Source: an uncultured Bacteroidales bacterium
GTDB taxonomy: Bacteria; Bacteroidota; Bacteroidia; Bacteroidales; UBA932
Direction: 5' to 3'
Assembly: GCA_944322815.1 (NCBI GenBank)
Contig: CALUQB010000011.1
Span: 1 to 64,000 of the forward strand
Length of the DNA stretch: 64,000 nt
Both the position numbers and the translations under genes were made by a program. Under the pieces are notes generated by a model. That model had not been told where the DNA came from. It made no database searches and saw only the letters and a program-made list of their open reading frames with translations. Every line of letters starts with the position of its first letter. Position 1 is the first letter of the stretch. Of the stretch, positions 25,670 to 34,535 are shown one piece after another.

Positions 25670-27016
25670 TCATAAGCCATTGATATAAGCATCGATGTCG
25701 GCTGCGGCCTTGCGGCCGGATGCGATGCACCTGACCACGAGACTTGCCCCGGTAGCGGCATCCCCGGCTATGAATGCATTGTCCGGCAGGACAGGGTGAT
25801 CGGGTTTCAGGAAGCCCATGGCGATGAGAACCATGTCTGCCTTGATGATTTCCTTTTTTCCGGTGGATTTCATTATTGGCCGGTCTCCGTCAGGAGCCGG
25901 TTCCCATATCACTTCTTCCACTTCCGCTCCGGTGACATTTCCCTGACTGTTCCCGATGAATCTGAGGGTGTTCAGACACCATTTTCTGATGCATCCTTCT
26001 TCATGGCTGCTGCTGGTTTTCAGGACGACAGGCCACTGCGGCCACGGGGTGGCAGGATTTTCTCCGACAGGAGGTTTCGGCATGATTTCTATCTGAGTCA
26101 CGCTTGCGGCCCCTTGCCTGATGCTTGTCCCTATGCAGTCGCTGCCGGTGTCGCCGCCTCCTATGACCAGCACTTTCTTCCCTTTCGCGCTGATCCTGTT
26201 TTCCTTCGTGAATGTCTGTCCTGCAAGCACCCGGTTCTGCTGGGATAGCATTTCCATGGCCAGGTAGATCCCTTTCAGTTCCCGTCCGGGTATGCTGAGG
26301 TCTCTGGCTTGGGGAGTCCCTGTGCAGATGCAGTATGCATCGAAGCCTTCGGGCAGGTTTTTCAGGTCGATTTCCGATTTCGTCTTGAAGACTATTCCTT
26401 CGGCTTCCATGACAGTGAGCCTCCTGTCGATGATGGCCTTGTTCAGTTTGAAATTCGGAATGCCGAAGCGCAGAAGTCCTCCGATGTATTCGTCCTTTTC
26501 GAAGACAGTGACTTCGTAGCCTCGCCTGTTCAGCTGGTTTGCCGCGGCCAGACCTGCAGGACCGGAGCCGATGACCGCCGCTTTCCTGCCGTTCCTCTGC
26601 CATGTCCGCGGTATGACATATCCTTCCCTGAATGCAGCTTCTATGACGGCGGCTTCATCTTCGCGGACTGTCACCGGAGCGTCGATGGTCAGTTTCAGTA
26701 CACAGCTTTTCTCGCACAAAGCCGGACATATCCTGCCTGTGAATTCAGGAAAGTCGTTTGTGAGCGACAATATTTCGTAGGCTTCCTTCCATCTTCCGTG
26801 ATACATGGCATCCTGGAATTCCGGAGGCCTGTTCCCGAGAGGACAGGCCCAATGGCAGAACGGAACGCCGCAGTCCATGCATCTGGAGGCCTGGAGTTTC
26901 CTGTCGCTGGTGTTCAGGGTCTGCTCGACTTCCCCGAAGTCCAGTATGCGGTCATGTATCGGGCGGTAGCCGGCTTCCTGCCGTGGTACCGTCATGAATG
27001 CTTTAGGGTTTCCCAT
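25670..27016 (-). CDS. gltD: Glutamate synthase small subunit (NADPH-type)
   Basis: This is the flavoprotein subunit that passes electrons from NAD(P)H to the large subunit; 448 residues. The N-terminus has the Cys-rich cluster CMDCGVPFCHWACPLGN (Cys46, Cys49, Cys54, Cys58), which holds iron-sulfur centres. Two nucleotide-binding regions follow: FAD-type GSGPAGLAAANQLNRRGYEV and NAD(P)-type VIGGGDTGSDCIG. The C-terminal AFIAGDAATGASLVV closes the FAD site. It lies 56 bp downstream of gltB and 69 bp upstream of asnB, so one transcript is likely. Confidence 0.96.
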   Translation of the reverse strand: MGNPKAFMTVPRQEAGYRPIHDRILDFGEVEQTLNTSDRKLQASRCMDCGVPFCHWACPLGNRPPEFQDAMYHGRWKEAYEILSLTNDFPEFTGRICPALCEKSCVLKLTIDAPVTVREDEAAVIEAAFREGYVIPRTWQRNGRKAAVIGSGPAGLAAANQLNRRGYEVTVFEKDEYIGGLLRFGIPNFKLNKAIIDRRLTVMEAEGIVFKTKSEIDLKNLPEGFDAYCICTGTPQARDLSIPGRELKGIYLAMEMLSQQNRVLAGQTFTKENRISAKGKKVLVIGGGDTGSDCIGTSIRQGAASVTQIEIMPKPPVGENPATPWPQWPVVLKTSSSHEEGCIRKWCLNTLRFIGNSQGNVTGAEVEEVIWEPAPDGDRPIMKSTGKKEIIKADMVLIAMGFLKPDHPVLPDNAFIAGDAATGASLVVRCIASGRKAAADIDAYINGL

Positions 27017-27072
27017 AATTTTCGTTTTAACTTAATGCCAGTCCGAAGAATATTCTGAAAGAAATTTCAGCC

Positions 27073-30000
27073 TCAGTAGTCTCTCTGGACTTCGGCGATT
27101 TTCTGCTGCAGCTTTTTCATCTGTTCTTCTGCCAGGACTTTCTTGTATTCGATAGGTGTCACCTGGATGAACTCATCTGCATATCTGTTCCAGTCATCCA
27201 GCATTTTCCTGGCGAGCTGCGAGCCGGTGTACAGGTAGTGCTGTCTGATGAGTTCGTGCAGTTCCTTCCGTGAAGACGAGTCTTCGAGCAGGGAGAGTTC
27301 CACCATCTCCATGTTGCAGAAATAGTCGAATTTCCCGTCAGGATCCCAGACGTATGCCAGACCTCCGCTCATGCCTGCCGCGAAGTTCCTGCCGGTTTCA
27401 CCGAGTACCACCACTCTGCCTCCTGTCATATATTCGCAGCAGTGGTCTCCTGCACCTTCGACCACTGCAATGGCCCCGGAATTCCTGACTGCAAAGCGTT
27501 CGCCTGCGCGTCCGTTGATGTAGACTTCTCCGCTGGTGGCTCCATAAAGCAGGGTGTTCCCGGCTATGGTGTTTTTCTCTGCTTCGAAATCACTCCTGAC
27601 AGGCGGACGTACCGATATCCGGCCTCCGCTCAGGCCCTTTCCGAGGTAGTCGTTCGCTTCGCCTTCGAGCCTGAAACTGATTCCATGTGCGAGGAAAGCT
27701 CCGAAGCTTTGTCCGGCCGATCCCTTGAACTTGATTTCTATGGTATCGTCCGGAAGTCCGGCTTCTCCGTATCTTGAGGCGATGACACCTGAAAGCATTG
27801 CGCCGACGGCGCGGTCAGTGTTGGCGACGGCATATTCGAGGGATACTTCCTTTTTCTTTTCTATGGCATCGCCGGCAGCCTTGATGATTTCCGTGTCGCG
27901 CACGTTCCGTATGTCGTGCACCTGTTCCGTGACGTTGTGCAAGGCGCATTCTCTGTCTGGCGGACAGAGTATTCTTGAGAAATCAAGTTTTGCCGCCTTT
28001 GTGTCTTCCGGTGCCGGCACAGTCTCTATGAGATCTGTCCTGCCCACTATGTCGTCAAGCTTGCGGAAGCCCATTTCCGCCAGATATTCACGGACTTCCT
28101 GCGCCAGAAACCTGAAATAGTTCACGACGTATCTGTAGTGCCCTCTGAAGTGTTTTCTGAGTTCCGGATTCTGTGTGGCCACTCCTACCGGGCAGGTGTT
28201 CGAGTGGCATTTGCGCATCATCACGCAGCCAAGCACTATCAGCGCCGTGGTCCCGAATGCGAATTCTTCGGCTCCGAGCAGGGCCATGGAAATCACATCC
28301 TTCCCGGTTTTGAGCTGTCCGTCGGTCTGCAGCCGTACCTGTCCCCTGAGTCCGTTCAGCACCAGGGTCTGCTGGGTCTCGCTCAGTCCTATTTCAGGCG
28401 ACATTCCTGCATACCTCATGGATGAGGCCGGCGATGCACCGGTCCCTCCTTCTGCTCCGGATATGACTATGATGTCGGCCTTGGCCTTGGCTACTCCTGC
28501 TGCTATGGTCCCGACTCCGCTTTCAGATACGAGCTTCACGCTGATGAGGGCCTTCGGATTCACGTTTTTCAGATCGAAAATCAGCTGGGCAAGGTCTTCG
28601 ATGGAGTAAATATCGTGGTGAGGCGGAGGCGAAATCAGGGATATTCCAGGTATGGAATGCCTGGTCCGGGCTATGATTCCGTCTACTTTGAACCCTGGCA
28701 ACTGGCCGCCTTCGCCCGGCTTCGCTCCCTGGGCTACCTTGATCTGGATTTCTTCGGCATTCACCAGATACTCCGCAGTCACGCCGAAACGTCCTGATGC
28801 TATCTGCTTGGTCTTGCTGTTCAGGGATATGCCGTCCTCTGTTCCTGAAAATCTGTCGCTGTCTTCTCCTCCTTCACCGGTATTGCTTCTGGTCCCGAGG
28901 AAGTTCATGGCCAGGGCGAGGGCTTCATGTGCTTCCTTGCTGATGGCTCCGAATGACATGGCACCGGTCACGAAGTGTTTCACGATGTTTTCCACAGGTT
29001 CCACGTCCTCTATGGGGACAGGGTTTTTCCTGAATCTGAAAAAGTCTCTCAGGAAAACAGGAGAGGTTTTTTCATCGGCCAGACGTGTAAACTCCTTGAA
29101 TTTACTATAGCTGCCTGTCCGTGTGGCGAGCTGGAGGGTGCTGATGGTTTCCGGATTCCATGCGTGCTTTTCCCCGTCTTTTCTGTATGAGAACTGCCCG
29201 ATATGAGGAAGGATTCCGAACGGAGCGGACGGTTTGAATCCGCTGTCGTGGAATCTGATGTAGTCGGCTGCTATTTCCTTGAGTCCTATTCCCCCTATGG
29301 TGGAGACAGGGGTGTGGAAATATGTCCTGAGCAGATCCTCTCCCAGGCCGACAGCTTCGAATATCTTCGCTCCGCGGTAGGACCTGATGGTGCTTATGCC
29401 CATCTTGCTCATGATTTTGTACAGACCTTTGCAGACGGCCTTTATGTAGTTCTTCTCTGCAGTTTCGTAGTTCATCTGTATCCTTTCCGTCTTCACGAGA
29501 CTGTCCAGTACGGCGAAGGCCATGTACGGGTTGATGGCGCTGGCTCCATAGCCCATCAGCAGGGCGGCGTGCATCACTTCGCGTATTTCTCCGCTTTCCA
29601 CTATGAGGGCTGTCTGCACCCGTTTCTGTACGGAAATCAGATAGTGGTGTACGGTACTTACAGCCAGCAGCGAAGGTATGGCCGCATGTTCAGGATCCGT
29701 TCCGCGGTCTGAAAGGATGATGTAGTTGACTTCGTCATCTACCGACTGCTCCGCCTGCCTGCAGAGATCTCCGAGAGCTTCCCGGAGTCCGGACCAGCCT
29801 TCCGATACCTTGAAGGTCATCGGCAGTTTGACTGTCTTGAATCCTTTGTACCGGATATTGCACAATATGTCCAGCTGTGTGTTTGTCAACACAGGGTGGG
29901 GAAGCCTGACCATCTTGCAGTGCTTTTCGTCAGGCATGAGGATCTGCATGCCTACAGCGCCTATGTATTCGGTCAATGACATCACGAGTTCTTCGCGGAT

Positions 30001-31551
30001 CGGATCGATGGCAGGATTCGTGACCTGGGCGAACTGCTGTCTGAAATAATTGAACAGCAGCTGCGGTTTTTCAGACAGTACGGCCAGCGGCGTGTCGTTT
30101 CCCATGGAGGCGACAGGCTCGGCCCCGTTTGTGCACATCGGCATGATGATTCTTTCGATGTCTTCTCTGGTGAATCCGAAGTTCCTCAGAAGTATGTCGT
30201 AGTTTTCCACTCCGTTTTCCACTTTCCGCCCGCTTTTGAGAGTGTCCAGCTCTATCCTGTTCGCCGACAGCCACTGCCTGTAAGGCCTGGCCGAGGCCAA
30301 TTCCTGCTTCAATTCGGCATCATAGTGTATCTTTCCTTCCTGCGTGTCCACAATCAGCATCTTGCCTGGCTGCAGACGGCCTTTTTCCAGTATCTCGTTC
30401 GGCTCGAAACTTATGACTCCGGCTTCGCTCGCCACGACCATCATTCCTGTTTTCGTGATCAGATATCTGGCCGGGCGCAGTCCGTTCCTGTCCAGCATCC
30501 CGCCTGCATAGCGTCCGTCAGTGAACAGCAGGGCGGCAGGTCCGTCCCATGGCTCCATCAGGATCGAATGGTATTCGTAGAAGGCTTTCAGGTCTTCGCT
30601 GATAGGGTTTTTGTCATTGAACGACTCAGGTACAAGCATTGCCATGGCATGAGGAAGGCTCATGCCGGACATCATGAAGAATTCCAGAACATTGTCCAGG
30701 GATGCACTGTCGCTCATTCCGGGCTGGATTATCGGGCGGATGGCCTTTATGTCAGGGATTTCCGGTGTGGCGAGGACGCTTTCCCGTGCTTCCATCCAGG
30801 CCCGGTTTCCTCTGATGGTGTTGATTTCTCCATTGTGCGCCAGCACCCTGAACGGTTGGGCGAGACTCCATGTCGGGAACGTGTTCGTGCTGAATCTGGA
30901 GTGCACGAGGGCGATTCCGCTGGTGAAATACGGCTGCGAGAGGTCAGGGAAGTATTCACGTACCTGCGTGGATGAGAGCATCCCTTTATATACTATGGTC
31001 CGGCTCGACAGGGAGACCATATAGAAGCCCCTGTCATCTACGCGTTTTTCGATCTTTTTCCGGACTATGTATAGTTTTCTCTCGAAATTTTCTCCTGCTG
31101 AATGGCCTGTGATGAAGATTTGCCTGATATCGGGTTCGCTTTCGAGTGCATCTTTCCCGAGGATGCCGCTGTTTACAGGCACTGTCCTCATGTGCATCAG
31201 CGAAAGTCCTTCCCGTTCGGTCTCTTCGATGATGATGCTGTAGATTTCCTCCTGCCGTTTCGGGTCTTTGGGCAGAAAGACGAGGCCTGTCCCGTATTTC
31301 CCTTTTTCAGGGACGGGTATTCCCTGCAGAAGAATGAATTCGTGAGGGATCTGGAGCATGATTCCCGCTCCGTCCCCAGTCTTGTTGTCAGCGCCTTCCG
31401 CCCCTCTGTGCTTCATGTTTTCGAGTACTTTCAGGGCAGAGTCCACCAGTTCGTGGGATTTGTCTCCGTGGATGTTCACGAGCATGCCTACTCCGCATGC
31501 ATCGTGTTCATGGCCCGGGTCGTACAGGCCTTTTCTCATAGTCATATCCAT
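27073..31551 (-). CDS. gltB: Glutamate synthase large subunit
   Basis: With GltD, this enzyme makes two glutamates from glutamine and 2-oxoglutarate. The 1,492 residues fit the family. A short propeptide precedes DACGVGMLV, where Cys19 is expected to become the N-terminal nucleophile of the glutaminase domain. Next come the central domain, the FMN-binding synthase domain with the 3Fe-4S cluster motif CVMMRKCHSNTCPVG, and the Gly-rich GXGXG beta-helix domain at the C-terminus (GLSGGRISVRPP, TGGRVVVLGETGRNF). The first in-frame codon is TTG at 31566; the ATG at 31551 is preferred. A -7 box lies about 65 bp upstream. It leads a gltB-gltD-asnB series. Confidence 0.96.
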   Translation of the reverse strand: MDMTMRKGLYDPGHEHDACGVGMLVNIHGDKSHELVDSALKVLENMKHRGAEGADNKTGDGAGIMLQIPHEFILLQGIPVPEKGKYGTGLVFLPKDPKRQEEIYSIIIEETEREGLSLMHMRTVPVNSGILGKDALESEPDIRQIFITGHSAGENFERKLYIVRKKIEKRVDDRGFYMVSLSSRTIVYKGMLSSTQVREYFPDLSQPYFTSGIALVHSRFSTNTFPTWSLAQPFRVLAHNGEINTIRGNRAWMEARESVLATPEIPDIKAIRPIIQPGMSDSASLDNVLEFFMMSGMSLPHAMAMLVPESFNDKNPISEDLKAFYEYHSILMEPWDGPAALLFTDGRYAGGMLDRNGLRPARYLITKTGMMVVASEAGVISFEPNEILEKGRLQPGKMLIVDTQEGKIHYDAELKQELASARPYRQWLSANRIELDTLKSGRKVENGVENYDILLRNFGFTREDIERIIMPMCTNGAEPVASMGNDTPLAVLSEKPQLLFNYFRQQFAQVTNPAIDPIREELVMSLTEYIGAVGMQILMPDEKHCKMVRLPHPVLTNTQLDILCNIRYKGFKTVKLPMTFKVSEGWSGLREALGDLCRQAEQSVDDEVNYIILSDRGTDPEHAAIPSLLAVSTVHHYLISVQKRVQTALIVESGEIREVMHAALLMGYGASAINPYMAFAVLDSLVKTERIQMNYETAEKNYIKAVCKGLYKIMSKMGISTIRSYRGAKIFEAVGLGEDLLRTYFHTPVSTIGGIGLKEIAADYIRFHDSGFKPSAPFGILPHIGQFSYRKDGEKHAWNPETISTLQLATRTGSYSKFKEFTRLADEKTSPVFLRDFFRFRKNPVPIEDVEPVENIVKHFVTGAMSFGAISKEAHEALALAMNFLGTRSNTGEGGEDSDRFSGTEDGISLNSKTKQIASGRFGVTAEYLVNAEEIQIKVAQGAKPGEGGQLPGFKVDGIIARTRHSIPGISLISPPPHHDIYSIEDLAQLIFDLKNVNPKALISVKLVSESGVGTIAAGVAKAKADIIVISGAEGGTGASPASSMRYAGMSPEIGLSETQQTLVLNGLRGQVRLQTDGQLKTGKDVISMALLGAEEFAFGTTALIVLGCVMMRKCHSNTCPVGVATQNPELRKHFRGHYRYVVNYFRFLAQEVREYLAEMGFRKLDDIVGRTDLIETVPAPEDTKAAKLDFSRILCPPDRECALHNVTEQVHDIRNVRDTEIIKAAGDAIEKKKEVSLEYAVANTDRAVGAMLSGVIASRYGEAGLPDDTIEIKFKGSAGQSFGAFLAHGISFRLEGEANDYLGKGLSGGRISVRPPVRSDFEAEKNTIAGNTLLYGATSGEVYINGRAGERFAVRNSGAIAVVEGAGDHCCEYMTGGRVVVLGETGRNFAAGMSGGLAYVWDPDGKFDYFCNMEMVELSLLEDSSSRKELHELIRQHYLYTGSQLARKMLDDWNRYADEFIQVTPIEYKKVLAEEQMKKLQQKIAEVQRDY

Positions 31552-31615
31552 AGTCGTGTCTGTCAAGTTTCTGAGGAAATTCCGTGTCAGCGGGGGATGG
31601 AATCCTCAACCAATA

Positions 31616-31623
31616 CAAATTTA
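31616..31623 (-). promoter_or_regulatory. Putative -7 box for gltB-gltD-asnB (TAAATTTG)
   Basis: TAAATTTG on the minus strand fits TAnnTTTG and would give a leader of roughly 60 nt before gltB. It lies just after the intrinsic terminator at 31680-31708, as expected for a new transcription unit. Confidence 0.4.
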
Positions 31624-31679
31624 CCGCATGCTTCTTTTCTTCCTTGCAGAATGTCAGTAAAAATGCATGAATAAAAAAA

Positions 31680-31708
31680 CGGCATTTTACTTTGTAAGCG
31701 AAATGCCG
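31680..31708 (-). terminator. Intrinsic terminator after the second ATPase remnant
   Basis: CGGCATTT and AAATGCCG form an 8-bp perfect stem with a 13-nt loop. On the minus strand the stem is followed by seven T residues (31679-31673). It separates the DUF4143 remnant from the gltB promoter. Confidence 0.8.
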
Positions 31709-31763
31709 TCAATGCTGATATTGTTTAATTTTTTTGCCGCTTCTCGCGGCAATATGGAAGTCG

Positions 31764-32045
31764 TCAGTCTTTCAGACATCCTGCCGGGACGACGAGGACA
31801 TTGTCCTGCGGGCGCCTGTATGCATAGTTTCCCACTCCGGTCATGACCATAAGAAAAGACGGCGGATTCATTCTGTCCGTATCGATTTTCCGGGAAAGCT
31901 CGGTTAATGTGGACGCTCCTTCTTCGATCAGATCGTGTCCCCCGATTTTTATTTCGACCAGGCCGTATTTCCCGTTGCGAAGATGGATGACAGCATCGCA
32001 TTCAAGATTGTTTTTGTCGCGATAGTGATACACCGTTCCTTTCAA
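31764..32045 (-). pseudogene. Remnant of an AAA ATPase: DUF4143 C-terminal end only
   Basis: This is a 93-codon frame matching the last part of AAA_14/DUF4143 ATPases: GTVYHYRDKNNLECDAVIHL, a nuclease-like YGLVEIKIGG, and the family end VVPAGCLKD. The same frame continues upstream to a stop near 32087 with CLREIFSKYTES, so similarity extends slightly past the TTG at 32045. The ATPase and most of DUF4143 are missing. It is from a different subfamily than the remnant at 23112-23834. The terminator downstream survives. The 300 bp between this remnant and the next gene hold an operator and a -7 box for the kinase. Confidence 0.7.
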
Positions 32046-32196
32046 ACTTTCGGTATATTTTGAAAAATTTCACGAAGGCAATATTAATTATAAATTTCTA
32101 AAAATCAAAGAAATCAAATGCTTTGATATGGCAGTTGGCCGGTTTTTGATGTGGCAGTTAGCTGAGAACGGTTCCGATGATGGCGGAGTGCTGCAA

Positions 32197-32210
32197 TGAC
32201 AACGTTTGCA
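32197..32210 (-). promoter_or_regulatory. LacI-type operator upstream of the kinase gene
   Basis: On the minus strand this reads TGCAAACGTTGTCA, sharing the 10-bp core TGCAAACGTT with sites at 34396-34405, 37572-37581 and 37591-37600. It has the central CG and flanking semi-palindrome typical of LacI-family operators and lies about 75 bp upstream of a -7 box. Confidence 0.6.
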
Positions 32211-32284
32211 TTGTCCGGGAACGATTGAAAAGAGTTTTCGGAGAAAAAATTGCCTCGGAGCGGAGCATGAATCCTCGTTTTATT

Positions 32285-32292
32285 TAAATTTG
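32285..32292 (+). promoter_or_regulatory. Putative -7 box for the kinase gene (TAAATTTG)
   Basis: TAAATTTG fits TAnnTTTG and lies 53 bp before the kinase start codon, downstream of the LacI-type operator. Confidence 0.4.
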
Positions 32293-32345
32293 ACAGAGCC
32301 GTCCGTCGGGACGGAATCATGTGATCTTAATACTGGAACATTGTC

Positions 32346-33242
32346 ATGGAAAAGGGAAAGAATCTGATCGTCGGTATCGGCGAAGCATTGTGGGATGTAT
32401 TGCCCGAAGGGAAGAAGATAGGAGGCGCGCCTGCGAATTTTGCTTATCACGTGTCGCAGTTCGGACTGGAAGGCGTGGTAGTCAGCGCAGTGGGTGAAGA
32501 TGCATTGGGTGAAGAGATTCTGGAGAATTTCAGGAAAAAGAATCTGCAGTATATAGTCCCGAAGGTGTCATTTCCGACAGGAACAGTACAGGTCACGGTG
32601 GATTCTGCCGGAGTCCCGTGCTATGATATCAGACGGGATGTTGCCTGGGACAATATCCCGTTCACAGATGATCTGGAGCGGCTTGCGGGACAGACTTGTG
32701 CCGTATGCTTCGGGTCGCTGGCGCAGAGAAGTACGGTTTCGCACAATACTATATTGTCATTTTTAGAGGCTATGCCTGACGGAGACGGCAGATATAAGAT
32801 TTTCGACATCAATCTGAGACAGAATTTCTATGGGAAAGAGATTGTATGCAGTTCACTTGAGCGATGCAATGTCCTGAAAATAAATGATGAAGAATTGGAA
32901 ATCGTCAGCCGGATGCTTGGATATGAAGGGATGGACATGCAGGATAAATGCAGTAAATTGCTTGAGGACTTCAGTCTGAGGATGGTGATTCTGACGTGCG
33001 GAGTGGACGGCAGCTATGTTATCGGCAGAGACAGCGTCTCATTCATGGAGACCCCCAAGGTCCTGGTGGCGGATACCGTCGGTGCCGGGGACTCGTTTAC
33101 TGCAGCCTTTACTGCGGCCATGCTGAAAGGAAAGACCGTGCATGAAGCCCACAGATTGGCCGTGGATGTCTCCGCATACGTATGCACACAGAACGGAGCC
33201 ATGCCGGAACTGCCGGAGAAACTGATACATCGTATAATCTGA
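32346..33242 (+). CDS. PfkB-family carbohydrate kinase, fructokinase-like
   Basis: This is a ribokinase-fold sugar kinase of 298 residues. The N-terminal GEALWDVLPEGKKIGGAPANFAYH motif fits bacterial fructokinases. The C-terminal signature DTVGAGDSFTAAF (Asp243 to about 255) has the anion hole and the catalytic base Asp249. Substrate assignment to fructose is inferred from the N-terminal pattern and from the neighbouring mannitol dehydrogenase-family enzyme, which would make fructose from mannitol. The gene is preceded by a LacI-type operator and a -7 box. It is convergent with the lacI-type gene, 51 bp apart. Other PfkB substrates, such as 2-keto-3-deoxygluconate, cannot be excluded. Confidence 0.85.
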   Translation: MEKGKNLIVGIGEALWDVLPEGKKIGGAPANFAYHVSQFGLEGVVVSAVGEDALGEEILENFRKKNLQYIVPKVSFPTGTVQVTVDSAGVPCYDIRRDVAWDNIPFTDDLERLAGQTCAVCFGSLAQRSTVSHNTILSFLEAMPDGDGRYKIFDINLRQNFYGKEIVCSSLERCNVLKINDEELEIVSRMLGYEGMDMQDKCSKLLEDFSLRMVILTCGVDGSYVIGRDSVSFMETPKVLVADTVGAGDSFTAAFTAAMLKGKTVHEAHRLAVDVSAYVCTQNGAMPELPEKLIHRII

Positions 33243-33293
33243 GCCGCCTTGCTTCCATGATCCGATACCGGGACCTGTCAGTCCGGAGAGCCT

Positions 33294-34310
33294 TCAGTCC
33301 CGGATTCCGGAAGATTCGCGCATTCTGATTTCAGCGTTCACCGTTTCCTTGCGGTTCGGACATGCAGGATTCTTTATTTTCTCTAAAATCAGTTCGGCAG
33401 CCTTCTCTCCCATCTGGAAAAGCGGAGGCTCTACCGTCGTAAGTTTCGGATAGACGATGGTGGAAAGTTCCGTCCCTGAGAAACTGGCTATGGCGACTTC
33501 GTCAGGAATTCTTTTCCCAAGTTCCCTGAGTCTGTTCATGACCCCTATGGCAAGGGTGTCTGTAAATGCGAAGATGGCGTCAAAATCCATCCCGCTGCCG
33601 ACAAGCCTTTCAGCGGCTTCCGCCCCTTCATCGAATGTCATGCCTGTTCTGATGACCATTGTGCTCTCATTTACCGGGATTTTGTATTTGGCCATGGCGT
33701 CCATATAGCCTTTGAGCCGTTCTTTCGAATTATATATATCCTCAGGCCCTTGTATGTGGACTATCTTTTTCCGGCCTCCAAGTATGAGTTTTTCCACTAA
33801 AAAGAATGATTTCCTGTAATCGTCGACCAGAACTTGCGGTACGTCCAGTCCGTATGGAATACGGTCATAGAACACCATGGGCATTCCAGCTTTCTGAAGT
33901 CTGAGATAGTCTTCCCGGTTCTTTCTGTAGCTGCACAGGCTGACGATAATGCCGTCCACCATGAACTGTTCCATCAGCCGCAGGTTTTCCCGCTCCATAT
34001 CGGGATTCTCTCTTGAGTCGGCGACGATGACTTTTATCCCGTGGGCGTAAAGGACACTTTGTATTCCACTTACAACCGTGGACGCAAATGGTGTGACCAT
34101 TTCCGGAACGATGACCCCTACGGTATTCGAGTGCCCGTATTTCAGATTCGTAGCTACAGGATTAGGCTTGTAATTAAGTTCCCTTGCAGCATTCAGAACC
34201 TTTTCTTTCGTCTCTTTCCTTACATTCTTATCATTCACCAATGCCCGGGAAACTGTGGATACTGATATCGACAGATGTCGGGCAATATCTTTGATCGTGA
34301 CGTGTTTCAT
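33294..34310 (-). CDS. LacI-family transcriptional regulator
   Basis: This is a sugar-responsive DNA-binding regulator of 338 residues. The start at 34310 gives MKHVTIKDIARHLSISVSTV, the family helix-turn-helix, followed by the hinge region NYKPNPVATNLKYG. The rest is a periplasmic-binding-protein-like sensor (NTVGVIVPEMVTPF, IFAFTDTLAIGVMNRL). An upstream in-frame codon at 34346 would add 12 unlikely residues. It is divergent from the mannitol dehydrogenase-family gene, and the gap between them carries three operator-like motifs. The same core recurs upstream of the kinase and the first glycan-locus gene, so it probably controls all three units and itself. The effector is unknown; fructose or a related sugar is a reasonable guess. 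Confidence 0.92.
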   Translation of the reverse strand: MKHVTIKDIARHLSISVSTVSRALVNDKNVRKETKEKVLNAARELNYKPNPVATNLKYGHSNTVGVIVPEMVTPFASTVVSGIQSVLYAHGIKVIVADSRENPDMERENLRLMEQFMVDGIIVSLCSYRKNREDYLRLQKAGMPMVFYDRIPYGLDVPQVLVDDYRKSFFLVEKLILGGRKKIVHIQGPEDIYNSKERLKGYMDAMAKYKIPVNESTMVIRTGMTFDEGAEAAERLVGSGMDFDAIFAFTDTLAIGVMNRLRELGKRIPDEVAIASFSGTELSTIVYPKLTTVEPPLFQMGEKAAELILEKIKNPACPNRKETVNAEIRMRESSGIRD

Positions 34311-34393
34311 GGTTTCTCCCCGGTTTTTCACGTTATGATATTGCAAAAATATCGGTTTTCATGGACAAATCCTAATCCGGAATCCAGGTCCCG

Positions 34394-34436
34394 GCAACGT
34401 TTGCAGGTTCCGGGAACGTTCCCGCAATCGTTTGCA
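34394..34436. promoter_or_regulatory. LacI-type operator cluster between lacI-type gene and dehydrogenase gene
   Basis: Three spaced semi-palindromes lie here: GCAACGTTTGC (34394-34404, the minus strand reading TGCAAACGTTGC), CGGGAACGTTCCCG (34411-34424, a perfect palindrome) and GCAATCGTTTGC (34424-34435). They share the central CG and could serve both divergent genes. Confidence 0.6.
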
Positions 34437-34480
34437 GACACAAGCTTCGCCAAAGAAACATGTCGGATGCGCAGGAATTC

Positions 34481-34488
34481 TAACTTTG
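34481..34488 (+). promoter_or_regulatory. Putative -7 box for the dehydrogenase gene (TAACTTTG)
   Basis: TAACTTTG fits TAnnTTTG, 47 bp before the start codon and just downstream of the operator cluster. Confidence 0.4.
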
Positions 34489-34535
34489 TAAACACATGAC
34501 CGCAGAATTAAATTAATGTTAAATAATAACCGATT

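Noticed and set aside
26001..27058. Open frames on both strands over gltD (26001-26603 minus, 26309-27058 plus)
   Set aside because: They are shadows of gltD, which has full cofactor motifs; the alternatives are low-complexity Arg/His-rich.
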